The notes under the pieces were generated by a model that was not told where the DNA came from, did not search any database, and was given only the letters and a program-made list of their open reading frames with translations. From positions 2,108,001 through 2,172,000 of the forward strand of contig NZ_CP024902.1 of assembly GCF_003330765.1 (NCBI RefSeq): a DNA stretch of 64,000 nucleotides. Reading direction: 5' to 3'. Below are positions 55,344 through 64,000 of the stretch, piece after piece; the first letter of the stretch is position 1, and each line of letters begins with the position of its first letter. The stretch is from Burkholderia pyrrocinia (lineage in GTDB: Bacteria; Pseudomonadota; Gammaproteobacteria; Burkholderiales; Burkholderiaceae). A program made the translations under genes and the position numbers.

Positions 55344-56237
55344 TCACTCGCTGCGCGTGCCGGCGAGCCGCGCGTCGAGCGCCGTCCTGAACGCCGCAAG
55401 CGCCGACGGCTCGGCGTCGGTCACGGCCCACCATGTCATCCCGGCCGCGTCCCAGCGGTCGAGCGCATAACCCTGCGACACGGTCGCGTACGGCGCGGCC
55501 GCCGGCCCTTCGCCGGCCGGCCGCACGTAGACGTCGATCACGTGCTGCCGGTAGCGGTAGACGAGCACCGCGACGCGGCGCCGTCCGACGTAGTCGAGCC
55601 GGCCGCCGACCAGCGCGAAGCCGCTCGCCGCGAGATCCTCGACCGGCGGCGCATAGTCGAGCCGGCCGTTGAACCACGGCTTGACCGTGTGCCGGTCGGT
55701 CGAGATCACGTCGATGTCGCGCGCCGACAGGTCGGCACGCACGTGGCTCGCGACGAGTTCGTCGACCGTCCGGTCGGTGTCGGCATGGCGCGCGGACAAC
55801 GCCATTCCGGCCGCTGCGGCAAGCGCCACCATCAGCGCGACGCCCCAGCCGAGCCCGGGCAGCGCGGCAACGCGCGGCCCCGGGCCGGCAGGCGCCGGGC
55901 GTGCCGACACGCCGCGGCCGGTCGGCCAGGAGAACCAGCGGCGGCCGCGCGGCTGCGGTTGCGATCGAGGCTCGGGCCGCGACTCTGCACGCGACTGCCC
56001 GCGGGCCCGCCCGTCGTCCGCCGCCGGCAGCCCCGCGAGGATGCTCGCCCGCAGCGCATCCGGCGCACGGTGATAGTCGGCCTGCCGCACGGCCTGCACC
56101 AGCGTGACGATCCGCGCGCGTTCGCGGCGGCACGCGTCGCACCCTTCGACATGCTGCTGGACCCGCAACGCATCGGGCGCCGACAGCTCGCGGTCGACGT
56201 CCGCGTCCAGCAATGCTCGCGCTTCGTTACAGTCCAT
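55344..56237 (-). CDS. Membrane anti-sigma factor with zinc finger
   Basis: 297 residues. The N-terminal anti-sigma domain contains the zinc motif HVEGCDACRRE (HxxxCxxC, about residues 28-35). A basic Pro/Arg-rich linker follows, then one membrane span (WGVALMVALAAAAGMALSA, about 125-145) and a periplasmic domain with AGMTWWAVTDAEPSALAAF. It would hold the ECF sigma factor at the membrane until a signal releases it. The ATG at 56237 overlaps the sigma gene end by 11 bases. Confidence 0.87.
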   Translation of the reverse strand: MDCNEARALLDADVDRELSAPDALRVQQHVEGCDACRRERARIVTLVQAVRQADYHRAPDALRASILAGLPAADDGRARGQSRAESRPEPRSQPQPRGRRWFSWPTGRGVSARPAPAGPGPRVAALPGLGWGVALMVALAAAAGMALSARHADTDRTVDELVASHVRADLSARDIDVISTDRHTVKPWFNGRLDYAPPVEDLAASGFALVGGRLDYVGRRRVAVLVYRYRQHVIDVYVRPAGEGPAAAPYATVSQGYALDRWDAAGMTWWAVTDAEPSALAAFRTALDARLAGTRSE

Positions 56238-56868
56238 CGATAGCCTCCGATGCGGTTCCACCCGCCTGCGCACGGCCCGGCTTGCCTCCGGACGCCGGCG
56301 CCGGCACGCCGCCCAGCAGCGCGGCGAGCCTGCGGCGGCCGCGCGAGAGCCGCGACATCACCGTGCCGACCGGCACGTCCGCGATCGCCGCGATCTCGCG
56401 GTAGCTCAGGTCCTCCATCTCGCGCAGCACAAGCACCTCGCGGTATTCGGGCGGCAGCTTCGCGAGCGCCGCATTCACGAGCCGCACGTTCTCGCCGCGC
56501 AGCAGTTGTGCGAGCGGATCCTCGGTCGCGGGCTGCCAGTCGTCTGGAACGTCGGTGTCGTCGAGCGTGTCGGGCAGCGCGACCTCGTGCGCATGCGTGC
56601 GACGCCGCCATTCGGTGTACCAGGTGTGGCGCACGATCGTCAGCAGCCACGGCCGTGCGTTGTCGCCGCGACACGAATCGACGAAGCGCAGCGCGCGCAT
56701 GCACGCGTCCTGGACAACGTCGTCCGCATCGCCCGCGCTGCCGCTCAGCCAGCGTGCGAGGTTGTATGCGGCGTCGAGATGCGGCAGCACGAGCACGCGA
56801 AACCGCTCGCCGCGCGCCACCGCGTCGTCCGCGGCCCGCTCCTCGACCGCCTGTCCGGCTTGCGCCAC
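56227..56868 (-). CDS. ECF-type RNA polymerase sigma factor
   Basis: 213 residues with only regions 2 and 4. Region 2: LVLPHLDAAYNLARWLSGSAGDADDVVQDACMRALRF, with RPWLLTIVRHTWYTEWRRR. Region 4: LAKLPPEYREVLVLREMEDLSYREIAAIADVPVGTVMSRLSRGRRRL. Regions are joined by an acidic linker. It is translationally coupled to the anti-sigma gene. A candidate ECF promoter upstream suggests autoregulation; the signal and regulon cannot be read here. Confidence 0.92.
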   Translation of the reverse strand: MAQAGQAVEERAADDAVARGERFRVLVLPHLDAAYNLARWLSGSAGDADDVVQDACMRALRFVDSCRGDNARPWLLTIVRHTWYTEWRRRTHAHEVALPDTLDDTDVPDDWQPATEDPLAQLLRGENVRLVNAALAKLPPEYREVLVLREMEDLSYREIAAIADVPVGTVMSRLSRGRRRLAALLGGVPAPASGGKPGRAQAGGTASEAIDGL

Positions 56869-56956
56869 ATGGCCTCCCTGGTCCCGGCGGCCAAGGCCGC
56901 GCCCGTTCCGCGCACGGCGCCCGGACAGACCGGCAACGTGCGCGCTCGATGACCTT

Positions 56957-56981
56957 ACCGTCGCTGCATCGAGTTTATTCC
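56957..56981 (-). promoter_or_regulatory. Candidate autoregulated ECF promoter
   Basis: On the minus strand GGAATAAA (56981-56974) is followed, 17 bases after GGAA, by CGGT (56960-56957). A GGAA-type -35 with a CGT/CGG-type -10 is the usual form for ECF sigma factors. It lies about 90 bases before the sigma-factor ATG. Confidence 0.5.
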
Positions 56982-57045
56982 CGCGCCACGCGCATGAAGC
57001 GTAAAAAAATCGCCGGACGCCCCTGCGGCCGGGCCGCCCGCCCCG

Positions 57046-57957
57046 CTACGGCGTGGTGCTCCAGTAGCCGGGGCGCGCGTATGCGGCGCGCAGGTAGTCG
57101 ATGAAATAGCGCACGCGGGCCGGCACGTAGCGCTGCTGCGGGTAGACCGCGAGGATGTCGTAGTCCGGCAGCGCATACTCGTCGAGCACGGTCTCGAGCT
57201 CGCCCGTCTCCAGCTGCGCGGCGATTTCCCACGTCGAACGCCAGCCGAGCCCGAGGCCTTCGGCCACCCAGCGGTGCAGCAGCTCACCGTCGTTGCAGTC
57301 GAGATTGCCGGCCACGCGCATCGTCGCGATCTTGCCGTGACGCTGGAAATACCAGCCGCGGTTCTGCCCGCCCTGCAGGTTGAACGCGAGGCAGTTGTGC
57401 TTCAGCAGGTCGTCGAGCGACTTCGGCCGGCCGTGCCGGCGGAAATAGTCGGGCGTGCCGCACACGACGCGCCGGTTCGATGCCAGCTTCACCGCGACGA
57501 AGTTCGGATCGACGGCGCCGCCGATCCGGATCGACAGGTCGTAGCCCTCGCGCACGAGATCGACGACGCGGTCGGTCAGGTTGAACGACAGCTGCATCTC
57601 GGGCTTGTCGGCGAGAAAGCCGGGCGCATGCGGCGCGACGTGCTTGCGCCCGAACGCGGCCGGCGCGGACACGATCAGGTGCCCGCTGACCGCACGCCGC
57701 CCGGCGGCCAGCTCGTTCTCGGCCTGGTCCCATTCGGACAGCAGCCCGCGGCAACGCTCGAGGAACGCGGCGCCCTCCTCGCTGACCACCAGCCGCCGCG
57801 TCGAGCGGTACATCAGCTTTACGCCGAGGCGCTTCTCGAGCGCGTCGATGCGCCGCCCGAGCACCACCGGCGACACGCCCTCCTCGAGCGCCGCCGCCGC
57901 GAGGCTGCCGGCATCGGCGACCCGCACGAACGTCTCGATCTGCTTGAAGCGATCCAT
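57046..57957 (-). CDS. LysR family transcriptional regulator
   Basis: 303 residues. The N-terminal winged helix reads MDRFKQIETFVRVADAGSLAAAALEEGVSPVVLGRRIDALEKRLGVKLMYRSTRRL; the substrate-binding domain follows from about residue 90. The ATG at 57957 is chosen over an upstream in-frame start at 58011 lacking LysR homology. It is divergent from gcl with a 172-base gap, so it is the probable regulator of the glyoxylate genes; the ligand is not known. Confidence 0.9.
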   Translation of the reverse strand: MDRFKQIETFVRVADAGSLAAAALEEGVSPVVLGRRIDALEKRLGVKLMYRSTRRLVVSEEGAAFLERCRGLLSEWDQAENELAAGRRAVSGHLIVSAPAAFGRKHVAPHAPGFLADKPEMQLSFNLTDRVVDLVREGYDLSIRIGGAVDPNFVAVKLASNRRVVCGTPDYFRRHGRPKSLDDLLKHNCLAFNLQGGQNRGWYFQRHGKIATMRVAGNLDCNDGELLHRWVAEGLGLGWRSTWEIAAQLETGELETVLDEYALPDYDILAVYPQQRYVPARVRYFIDYLRAAYARPGYWSTTP

Positions 57958-58024
57958 CTCCGGTCTCCGTCTCTGTTCCGACACCGGCGGGAAACCCCGT
58001 CCGGCCGTCATTCAATACTTTTAG

Positions 58025-58080
58025 TTTCGAAATAAGCGACTCCGGCGGATCTTATCAAACCTTTCCTGCGTCCCTAAAGT
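58025..58080 (+). promoter_or_regulatory. gcl promoter and palindrome in the lysR-gcl gap
   Basis: TTATCA (58052-58057) and TAAAGT (58075-58080) are 17 bases apart and would give a leader of about 45 bases. Upstream the palindrome TTTCGAAA (58025-58032) within an AT-rich patch is a reasonable LysR-type operator centred near -60. Confidence 0.5.
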
Positions 58081-58129
58081 GTTCCCAACAGACCCATTCG
58101 CAAGATCCACCACATTCAAGGAGACATCC

Positions 58130-59905
<1,776 letters not shown>

Positions 59906-59948
59906 TCTGCACGACATTTTTGACTGACCGACCGAAGAGGCTTAGCTC

Positions 59949-60758
59949 ATGCCGAAGTTTGCTGCAAACCTGACCATGCTGTTCAACGAAGTGCCGTTCC
60001 TCGACCGCTTCAAGGCGGCCGCGGACGCGGGCTTCGACGCCGTCGAGTTCCTGTTCCCGTATCCGTACGCGAAAGAGGAACTCGCCGCACAGCTCGAGAC
60101 GCACCGCCTGCGCCTCGTGCTGCACAACCTGCCCGCCGGCAACTGGGACCAGGGCGAGCGCGGCATCGCTTGCCTGCCCGATCGTGTCGGCGAATTCCAG
60201 GAAGGTGTCGGCCGTGCGATCGAGTACGCGAAGGCACTGAAGGTGCCGCAGCTGAACTGCCTCGTCGGCATCCCGTCGGCCAGCACGGCGCGCGACAAGA
60301 CCTTCGTCACGATCGTCGACAACCTGCGCTTTGCCGCCGACGCGTTGAAGCGCGAAGGCATCCGCCTGCTCGTCGAGCCGTGCAACAGCTTCGACATCCC
60401 GGGCTTCGCGCTGAACCGCTCGTCCGAAGGGCTCGACGTGATCCGCGCGGTCGGCTCGGACAACCTGTTCCTGCAGTACGACATTTATCACATGCAGCGC
60501 ATGGAAGGCGAACTGGCCGCGACGATCGAACGCAACCTCGCGTCGATCGGACACATCCAGCTCGCGGACAACCCGGGCCGCAACGAGCCGGGCACGGGCG
60601 AGATCAACTACGCGTTCCTGTTCGCGCTGCTCGACCGGCTCGGCTATGCCGGCTACGTCGGCTGCGAATACAAGCCCCGCTCCACCACGACGGAAGGCCT
60701 CGGCTGGCTGCAAAGCGTCGCCGGCTGCGCACCGGGCTCGGCGCGTCGCGCCGCCTGA
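59949..60758 (+). CDS. hyi: Hydroxypyruvate isomerase
   Basis: Interconverts hydroxypyruvate and tartronate semialdehyde. 269 residues, a TIM-barrel of the xylose-isomerase-like family: MPKFAANLTMLFNEVPFLDRFKAAADAGFDAVEFLFPYPY, LHNLPAGNWDQGERGIAC, LVEPCNSFDIPGF (metal Glu), HIQLADNPGRNEPGTGEINY. Between gcl and glxR, 43 and 41 bases away. Confidence 0.95.
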   Translation: MPKFAANLTMLFNEVPFLDRFKAAADAGFDAVEFLFPYPYAKEELAAQLETHRLRLVLHNLPAGNWDQGERGIACLPDRVGEFQEGVGRAIEYAKALKVPQLNCLVGIPSASTARDKTFVTIVDNLRFAADALKREGIRLLVEPCNSFDIPGFALNRSSEGLDVIRAVGSDNLFLQYDIYHMQRMEGELAATIERNLASIGHIQLADNPGRNEPGTGEINYAFLFALLDRLGYAGYVGCEYKPRSTTTEGLGWLQSVAGCAPGSARRAA

Positions 60759-60799
60759 GATCCGCCCTTCCCGCTTTCGCCCCTATAGGAGACTTTCAC

Positions 60800-61693
60800 A
60801 TGGCAACCATCGGTTTCATCGGCCTCGGCATCATGGGCGCGCACATGGCGCGCAACCTGCTCAAGGGCGACCATCAGCTCGTCGTGAACGGTGCGTTCCC
60901 GATCCCGGACGACCTGCGCGCCAGCGCGAAGGTCGTCGCGAACTCGACCGAAGTCGCACAGAACGCGGACATCATCGTCGTGATGGTTCCGGATACGCCC
61001 GACGTACGCAACGTGCTGTTCGCCGACGACGGCGTTGCGAAGGGCCTGACGGCCGGCAAGCTCGTGATCGACATGAGCTCGATCTCGCCGCTCGACACGC
61101 AGGAATTCGCGAAGCAGATCAACGCGCTCGGCTGCGACTACCTCGACGCGCCGGTGTCCGGCGGCGAAGTCGGCGCGCGCGAAGCATCGCTGACGATCAT
61201 GGTCGGCGGCCCGGAAAAGGCCTTCGAACGCGCGAAACCGCTGTTCGAGCTGATGGGCAAGAACATCACGCTCGTCGGCGACAACGGTGCGGGCCAGACC
61301 TGCAAGGTCGCGAACCAGATCATCGTCGCGCTGAACATCGAGGCCGTCGGCGAAGCGCTGCTGTTCGCCGCTCGCTCGGGCGCCGATCCGGAGCGCGTGC
61401 GCCAGGCGCTGATGGGCGGCTTCGCCGCATCGCGCATCCTCGAAGTGCACGGCGCGCGGATGACGAAGCGCACGTTCGATCCGGGCTTCCGCATCGAGCT
61501 GCACCAGAAGGACCTGAACCTCGCGCTCGATGGCGCACGCAAGCTCGGCCTCGCACTGCCGCATACCGCGAGCGCGCAGCAGCTGTTCAGCGTGTGCGCA
61601 TCGCACGGCGGCAAGGCATGGGATCACTCGGCACTCGTGCGCGCGCTCGAGATCATGTCGAACTTCGAGATCGGCCAGACGCCGGCCGCGTAA
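60800..61693 (+). CDS. glxR: Tartronate semialdehyde reductase (2-hydroxy-3-oxopropionate reductase)
   Basis: NAD(P)H-dependent reduction of tartronate semialdehyde to D-glycerate, completing glyoxylate assimilation. 297 residues of the beta-hydroxyacid dehydrogenase family: IGFIGLGIMGAHMARNLLKG (nucleotide fold), DAPVSGGEVGAREASLTIMVGG, and the catalytic lysine in GQTCKVANQII. AGGAG site eight bases upstream. Glycerate kinase is not in the window. Confidence 0.95.
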   Translation: MATIGFIGLGIMGAHMARNLLKGDHQLVVNGAFPIPDDLRASAKVVANSTEVAQNADIIVVMVPDTPDVRNVLFADDGVAKGLTAGKLVIDMSSISPLDTQEFAKQINALGCDYLDAPVSGGEVGAREASLTIMVGGPEKAFERAKPLFELMGKNITLVGDNGAGQTCKVANQIIVALNIEAVGEALLFAARSGADPERVRQALMGGFAASRILEVHGARMTKRTFDPGFRIELHQKDLNLALDGARKLGLALPHTASAQQLFSVCASHGGKAWDHSALVRALEIMSNFEIGQTPAA

Positions 61694-61807
61694 CGCGGAC
61701 GCAACGACGCGCGTTTCCGCTGCAATGGCGGATACGCGCGACAGACACGCGCGACCGGTCGCGGCCGGTCGCATCGATGCGCGACGCACTCGCGCATCAC
61801 GGTGGGG

Positions 61808-61877
61808 CGCCCCGCCCCGCATCGCCAACGGCGTGCGGGACGGGGCGAAAAACGCCGCTCTGGGCTGAGAGCGGCGT
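61808..61877. terminator. Tandem hairpins downstream of glxR
   Basis: The first has 14-base arms CGCCCCGCCCCGCA (61808-61821) and TGCGGGACGGGGCG (61834-61847) with one mismatch plus inner pairing. The second is a perfect 10-bp stem, ACGCCGCTCT (61852-61861) with AGAGCGGCGT (61868-61877). The second has a T-run only on the minus strand, so on the plus strand these are probably 3'-end structures for gcl-hyi-glxR. Confidence 0.6.
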
Positions 61878-62051
61878 GGTGGGGTCCGCAGCGGCACCCG
61901 GCGGCGCCGGGGAAGCCTTGGTCGGTCAGACGTCGTCGTCGGGTGTCCGCCTGTCGGATTTCGCGTATTACATTTCTTTACGTTCAAGCGTGCGATTTTT
62001 CATGCAATCGTCGCGTTGAACGCCTACACTTTCGCCACGCCTTTCGAGAAA

Positions 62052-62104
62052 ACCGCCGCGCTTGCGGTCACCTTCGGTGACCGCGCCCAGCGCGGTGTTT
62101 TTTT
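62052..62104 (+). terminator. Rho-independent terminator upstream of the Kbp-like gene
   Basis: GCGGTCACC (62064-62072) and GGTGACCGC (62076-62084) form a perfect 9-bp stem; an outer stem brings ACCG/GCGCT together with AGCGCGGT (62089-62096), followed by a run of seven T (62098-62104). The nearest upstream gene on this strand ends about 360 bases earlier. Confidence 0.85.
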
Positions 62105-62152
62105 CGCCACTTCACGGCGCGTTTTCTTTTCAACCACCTAAGGAGTGCAGCG

Positions 62153-62623
62153 ATGGGTCTTCTTTCGTTTATCAAAGAGGCGGGTGAAAAACTGCTGGGT
62201 CACGCCGACACGCAAGCGGCGGAAGATCCGAATGCCGCGAACCAGACCGCGGCCGATGCGATCAAGAATTACATCAACTCGCAAAGTCTCGACACGTCGA
62301 ACCTGACCGTCGCGTTCGACGGCGCGTCGCGTACCGTCACGTTGTCGGGCAGCGTCGCCGACCTCGACACGAAGGCCAAGGTCAAGGTCGCGGCCGGCAA
62401 CGTGCAGGGTGTCGCAGGCGTCAACGACGACGATCTCCAGCCGGACGATCCGGAAGTGCAGTACCACGACGTGAAGTCCGGCGACACGCTGTCGGCGATC
62501 GCCCAGGAAGTGTATGGCGACGCAAGCAAGTATCCGGTGATCTTCGAGGCGAACAAGCCGATGCTGTCGAGCCCGGACCGGATCTACCCGGGCCAGAAGC
62601 TCGTGATTCCGCCGCAGTCCTGA
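62153..62623 (+). CDS. Kbp/YgaU-like BON-LysM protein
   Basis: 156 residues: BON domain (about 35-90, NYINSQSLDTSNLTVAFDGASRTVTLSGSV) then LysM (about 103-154, YHDVKSGDTLSAIAQEVYGDASKYPVIFEANKPML...). E. coli Kbp (YgaU) of this layout binds potassium in the cytoplasm. There is no signal peptide, which fits. AAGGAG before the ATG; terminators on both sides, so monocistronic. Confidence 0.9.
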   Translation: MGLLSFIKEAGEKLLGHADTQAAEDPNAANQTAADAIKNYINSQSLDTSNLTVAFDGASRTVTLSGSVADLDTKAKVKVAAGNVQGVAGVNDDDLQPDDPEVQYHDVKSGDTLSAIAQEVYGDASKYPVIFEANKPMLSSPDRIYPGQKLVIPPQS

Positions 62624-62644
62624 GCATTCTTGCCGGACTGACGC

Positions 62645-62677
62645 AAAAAGAAGGCAGGCCGATGGCCTGCCTTTTTC
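62645..62677. terminator. Bidirectional terminator between the Kbp-like gene and asparaginase
   Basis: AAGGCAGGCC (62651-62660) and GGCCTGCCTT (62664-62673) form a perfect 10-bp stem with T-rich sequence on both strands (TTTTTC; TTCTTTTT), serving the two convergent genes. Confidence 0.92.
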
Positions 62678-62714
62678 ATGGGCGACGCGCGCCGCTCGAT
62701 CGACGCGTATCGCG

Positions 62715-63737
62715 TCACAGCGTATCGAATGCGCGCTGCAGTTCGTCGCGACCGCACATGCCGTTCGCGAGCGCGAGCATCAGCAGCACGCGCGCCTTGA
62801 ACGGGCCCAGCGACCCTGCGCTCACGAAGCCGAGCGCATCGTCGTTCGCGGCGCCGTTGCGCATCACGTGCCCCGAACCGACGCGCGACGCGCGGACCAC
62901 CGCAACGCCCGCGTTCGCCGCATCGGCCAGCGCCGCCTGCAGCGTCGCATGGATCGACCCGTTGCCCGTGCCCGCGACGACGAGGCCGCGCACGCCGGCC
63001 GCGACGAGCGCGTCGACGGCCGTACGCGTCACGCCCGCATAGCTCGCGACGACTTCGACGGGCGGCCACGTTGCGGCGATCGTCAGCTGCGTGTCGCGCG
63101 AACGCGTGACGCGGCGCGCGAATTCGACACGGCCATCCTGCACCCAGCCGAGTGCGCCGAGTTCGGGCGACTGGAAAGCGTCGACCGCATAGGTGCTGGT
63201 CTTCACGACGTCGCGCGCGCCATGGATCCGGTTGTTGAAGGCAACCAGCACGCCCTGCCCGCGCGCGGACGGATGCGCGGCCACCGTCACCGCGTTCAGC
63301 AGGTTCAGCGGGCCGTCGGACGACAGCGCGGTCGCCGGTCGCATCGCGGCCGTCAGCACGACCGGCTTGTCGCCCCGGACGACCAGATGCAGCGCATAGG
63401 CGGTTTCCTCGAGCGTGTCGGTGCCGTGGGTGACTACGATGCCGTCGACCGCCGGATCGGCCATCAGCGCGTCGATCCGCGCGGCGAGCGTGTTCCACAG
63501 CGGCAGCGCGAGATCCTTGCTGTCGATGCTGGCGATCTGCTCGGCGTCGATGCGCGCGACCGACGCGAGCGCCGGCACCGCGTCGACCAGGAAATCGACG
63601 CCGAGCGCGCCGGCCTGGTAGCCGGCCGTGCTGGCCGCGTCGGGCGCGGCGCCGGCGATCGTGCCGCCGGTGGCGAGCACGGCGATGCGCGGCAAGGCTG
63701 CAGCGGACGGAGGGGATGCGGGATTCGGAGTATTCAT
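62715..63737 (-). CDS. L-asparaginase (type II-like, N-terminal nucleophile threonine family)
   Basis: Hydrolyses asparagine to aspartate and ammonia. 340 residues. The catalytic threonine is T23 in VLATGGTIAG, and the second triad T106-D107 in VTHGTDTLEE; AMRPATALSSDGPLNL and NNRIHGARDVVKTST complete the family pattern. No signal peptide is visible (Pro/Ser/Ala-rich start), so a cytosolic location is more likely than periplasmic. Convergent with the Kbp-like gene. Confidence 0.93.
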   Translation of the reverse strand: MNTPNPASPPSAAALPRIAVLATGGTIAGAAPDAASTAGYQAGALGVDFLVDAVPALASVARIDAEQIASIDSKDLALPLWNTLAARIDALMADPAVDGIVVTHGTDTLEETAYALHLVVRGDKPVVLTAAMRPATALSSDGPLNLLNAVTVAAHPSARGQGVLVAFNNRIHGARDVVKTSTYAVDAFQSPELGALGWVQDGRVEFARRVTRSRDTQLTIAATWPPVEVVASYAGVTRTAVDALVAAGVRGLVVAGTGNGSIHATLQAALADAANAGVAVVRASRVGSGHVMRNGAANDDALGFVSAGSLGPFKARVLLMLALANGMCGRDELQRAFDTL

Positions 63738-63887
63738 GGCCGCGATTGTAATGGCTCGCGGCCGGGATCCGGCAGGTTCCGGCGCGGCGGCCGACGCCGG
63801 CCGCTGCGCGTCATGGTTTGTCCCGATCGCCCGGCCGGGCGCGCCGTCAACGGCCGTGACGCCCGCAACGTTATAGAAAGTGCCGTT

Positions 63888-63916
63888 TTGGTGTTTTCAC
63901 ATTGATTTGCCATAAT
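63888..63916 (+). promoter_or_regulatory. Promoter for a gene beyond the right edge
   Basis: TTGGTG (63888-63893) and CATAAT (63911-63916) are 17 bases apart. No coding frame of note follows before the window ends; an ATG at 63995 may begin the next gene but has no visible ribosome site. The rest of 63738-64000 shows nothing I can name. Confidence 0.55.
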
Positions 63917-64000
63917 CGGAGCGCGCGGCGCGATGCGGCCCTATCCTCATCGCATCGTGCTTCGTGACGGCGTCGATAAAACGCAATTCACCCCATGGGA

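Larger units (their letters stand above)
61697..62152. other. Structured gap between glxR and the Kbp-like gene
   Basis: This 456-base region contains two large hairpins at 61808-61847 and 61852-61877, an AT-rich patch at 61965-62005, a possible -10 (tacact, 62025-62030), an intrinsic terminator (62052-62104), and then a pyrimidine-rich leader with AAGGAG before 62153. The layout leaves room for a short RNA of about 70 bases ending at the terminator. No coding frame is convincing. Confidence 0.55.

Noticed and set aside
61848..61877. An intrinsic terminator for a minus-strand gene (hairpin with T-run on the minus strand).
   Set aside because: No minus-strand gene or promoter lies to its right before 62645; the T-run is probably incidental to a plus-strand 3' hairpin.

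Overview
The window looks like housekeeping chromosome of a high-GC betaproteobacterium, almost certainly a Burkholderia of the cepacia-complex type. The reasons are gene order and gene content: surE-pcm-nlpD-rpoS, dnaX-ybaB-recR, rpsF-priB-rpsR-rplI next to dnaB, a complete Ara4N (arn) lipid A locus, and an acoXABC acetoin operon. Strong GC bias at third codon positions produces long antisense shadow frames, which are left out. I see no insertion sequence, prophage, integron, CRISPR array, tRNA or rRNA. The only stable RNA gene recognised is the 4.5S SRP RNA.

Layout. 1-3.3 kb (minus): surE, pcm, nlpD and the 5' two thirds of rpoS, which runs off the left edge. 3.5-8.4 kb (minus): dnaX, ybaB, recR and a CaiB-type CoA transferase, preceded by the 4.5S RNA with its own promoter and terminator. 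8.8-14.1 kb (plus): trxA, rho, a MerR regulator coupled to an MFS exporter, mtfA and zinc-free L31. 14.3-17.4 kb (plus): a GT39 membrane glycosyltransferase tightly linked to a MATE transporter. 17.4-25.1 kb: the acetoin dehydrogenase operon acoX-A-B-C plus a second lipoyl synthase (minus), divergent from its sigma-54 activator acoR. 25.1-26.1 kb: a MerR regulator with a carboxymuconolactone-decarboxylase-like protein. 26.3-27.4 kb: a ComEA-like helix-hairpin-helix protein and a YidB-like protein.

27.5-38.1 kb: clpB with a sigma-32 promoter; an NsrR-type regulator divergent from a truncated hemoglobin; moeA-moaD-moaE; and alaA-hom-thrC. 38.4-46.7 kb (plus): an Mth938-domain protein, then arnT, one ArnE/F-like flippase subunit, arnB, arnC, arnA split into two genes, arnD and bcp. 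47.1-50.2 kb (plus): a PIN-PhoH protein and a C40 lipoprotein hydrolase. 50.3-55.1 kb (minus): a Pit phosphate transporter with its DUF47 partner, dnaB, and rpsF-priB-rpsR-rplI. 55.3-58.0 kb (minus): an ECF sigma/anti-sigma pair and a LysR regulator. 58.1-61.7 kb (plus): the glyoxylate carboligase pathway gcl-hyi-glxR. 62.2-63.7 kb: a Kbp-like BON-LysM protein and an asparaginase.

No wholly new system stands out, and I do not claim one. The value beyond routine annotation is in regulatory DNA readable by eye: a consensus sigma-54 promoter plus inverted repeats for aco; a sigma-32 promoter for clpB; two MerR promoters with 19-bp spacers and near-perfect dyads; a Pho-box-like direct repeat placed where it could repress DUF47-pit; a candidate ECF autoregulatory promoter; and two intergenic regions whose terminators leave room for small RNAs. 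Unusual gene arrangements are the split ArnA with a single flippase subunit, the operonic lipoyl synthase paralogue, a BCP peroxiredoxin lacking the usual resolving cysteines, and the GT39-MATE pair.
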